Shown one piece after another: positions 4,430 through 5,138 of a stretch of DNA of 5,138 nt. The number at the start of each line of letters is the position of its first letter. The first letter of the stretch is position 1. The DNA is from Sphingomonadales bacterium. GTDB taxonomy: Bacteria > Pseudomonadota > Alphaproteobacteria > Sphingomonadales > Sphingomonadaceae. The notes beneath the pieces are model-generated. The model had not been told where the DNA came from. It was given only the letters and a program-made list of their open reading frames with translations, and made no database searches. The stretch spans positions 1-5,138 of the forward strand of contig JAGXGT010000088.1 in NCBI GenBank assembly GCA_024636595.1, in the 5' to 3' direction. The position numbers were made by a program, and so were the translations under genes.

Positions 4430-5138
4430 CGCAGATGCTCAAGCAGGCGCTGCTGCGGCACGCCCGGCATCCAGTCTTCGCGCATCGTGATGCCTATCGA
4501 GCGCTCGCTGCCATCCAATGGGTAGGAGATTTCCGAAAGCAGGCCGAGTTTGATCTCATATGACACCTGCCGCGCCGAAATGACGGTAAGCCGGTTGCTG
4601 TTCATCAGCAGGCCCCGCAGCACTGTCAGCGATCCGGTCTCAATCGGATGCGCCTCGCCTTGCGGACGATCGAGCATCTTGTAAAATCCGTCGAAATAGG
4701 TCCGTGCCGGCGCGCCGGTACGCGGCGCGATCCATGGCCAAGACGCCAATCGCTGTAATGTTACGGCTTCGCCGCCGAGCAGCGGATGGTCGCTGCGACC
4801 GACGATGATCATCCGATCGATGAACAGCCCTTCCTGCACAAGCTCGGGCGGCAAAAGTGCGCGGCGCAGGGCGCCGATTATGATATCAATGTCGCCATGA
4901 CGCAGCGCCTTTGAGAGATCAATATAAGGAGCGTCGACCACGGTGATGTCCAACATCGGGTATTCGTCGGTGAGAAGCATCAGCGCGCGCGGCAGAAGGC
5001 TGGTCTTGGCCAATGGCAGGCAACCAATCGCCAGGCGTCCGACAAAGGTACCCTTCCAGCCTTGCACATCGGCCTGTGCCTGAACAAACTCTCCCAATGC
5101 CAACTTGGCCAGGCGCGAGAATTCAACCGCCTGACGCG
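4408..5138 (-). CDS. LysR-type transcriptional regulator (N-terminal DNA-binding domain outside window)
   Basis: The minus-strand frame stays open from the TAG at 4410-4408 to the right edge, giving 242 residues of a family usually about 300-330 long. The roughly 70-80 missing residues are the helix-turn-helix. The first visible stretch (RQAVEFSRLAKLALGEF) is the linker helix, so no internal codon is the true start, including the TTG at 5103. The periplasmic-binding-protein-like effector domain follows. It has GRLAIGCLPLA at visible residues 33-43, LLPRAL just after, LRHGDIDIIIGALRR at about 78-92 and EGLFIDRMIIVGRSDHPLL at about 102-120. The IGxLPLA...LLP and IGALR pattern resembles the GbpR-like branch of LysR regulators as I recall it. 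It may control the lig genes, as LigR and PmdR (also LysR type) do elsewhere, but I cannot assign orthology. Convergent with the IclR gene. Confidence 0.9.
   Translation of the reverse strand, partial: RQAVEFSRLAKLALGEFVQAQADVQGWKGTFVGRLAIGCLPLAKTSLLPRALMLLTDEYPMLDITVVDAPYIDLSKALRHGDIDIIIGALRRALLPPELVQEGLFIDRMIIVGRSDHPLLGGEAVTLQRLASWPWIAPRTGAPARTYFDGFYKMLDRPQGEAHPIETGSLTVLRGLLMNSNRLTVISARQVSYEIKLGLLSEISYPLDGSERSIGITMREDWMPGVPQQRLLEHLRMIAAEE

Noticed and set aside
4408..5103. A complete 231-residue LysR-like protein starting at TTG 5103
   Set aside because: The frame continues open to the window edge with linker-helix sequence, and the helix-turn-helix would be missing. The gene is truncated by the window, not short.
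1..5138. Mobile elements, CRISPR arrays, tRNA or rRNA genes
   Set aside because: No transposase or integrase frames, terminal repeats, spaced repeat arrays or RNA-gene sequences were seen. The window is almost fully occupied by catabolic and regulatory genes.

Overview
The window holds a compact catabolic locus for 4-hydroxybenzoate and protocatechuate. It uses the protocatechuate 4,5- (meta-) cleavage route known from Sphingobium sp. SYK-6 and Comamonas. GC content looks moderately high, and a 4,5-cleavage set (ligA-ligB-ligC) is present with no sign of ortho-cleavage genes. Together these suggest a proteobacterium. A sphingomonad-like alphaproteobacterium is my best guess, but taxonomy cannot be fixed from this stretch alone.

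Layout, left to right. Positions 1-664 (minus) carry the N-terminal 221 residues of a LigC-type 4-carboxy-2-hydroxymuconate-6-semialdehyde dehydrogenase, cut by the left edge. Positions 683-1534 (minus) are ligB and 1544-1954 (minus) are ligA, the large and small subunits of protocatechuate 4,5-dioxygenase. A 191-bp gap (1955-2145) follows and contains a conspicuous direct-repeat/dyad array. Positions 2146-3324 (minus) are pobA, 4-hydroxybenzoate 3-monooxygenase. A 267-bp divergent control region (3325-3591) separates pobA from a plus-strand IclR-family regulator (3592-4404). That regulator converges, with a 3-bp gap, on a LysR-type regulator (4408 to the right edge, minus) whose DNA-binding domain lies beyond the window.

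How the genes work together: PobA hydroxylates 4-hydroxybenzoate to protocatechuate. LigAB opens the ring between C4 and C5 to give 4-carboxy-2-hydroxymuconate-6-semialdehyde. LigC oxidises the hemiacetal form of that product to 2-pyrone-4,6-dicarboxylate. The next steps (LigI, LigJ, LigK) are not in the window and may lie past the left edge. ligA, ligB and ligC are tightly spaced and almost certainly co-transcribed. pobA may be joined to them by read-through or may be a separate unit, because the 191-bp gap has its own candidate operator. The divergent IclR protein is the natural candidate regulator of pobA. The LysR protein is a candidate regulator of the lig genes. Both assignments rest on position only.

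I do not see an undescribed system here: the enzymes are recognisable. The points most worth a second look are the 42-bp-spaced direct repeats around an ATCGG-N11-CCGAT dyad upstream of ligA, two apparent active-site-region substitutions in LigAB, the candidate operators in the pobA/iclR divergent region, and a perfect inverted repeat spanning both stop codons of the convergent regulators.
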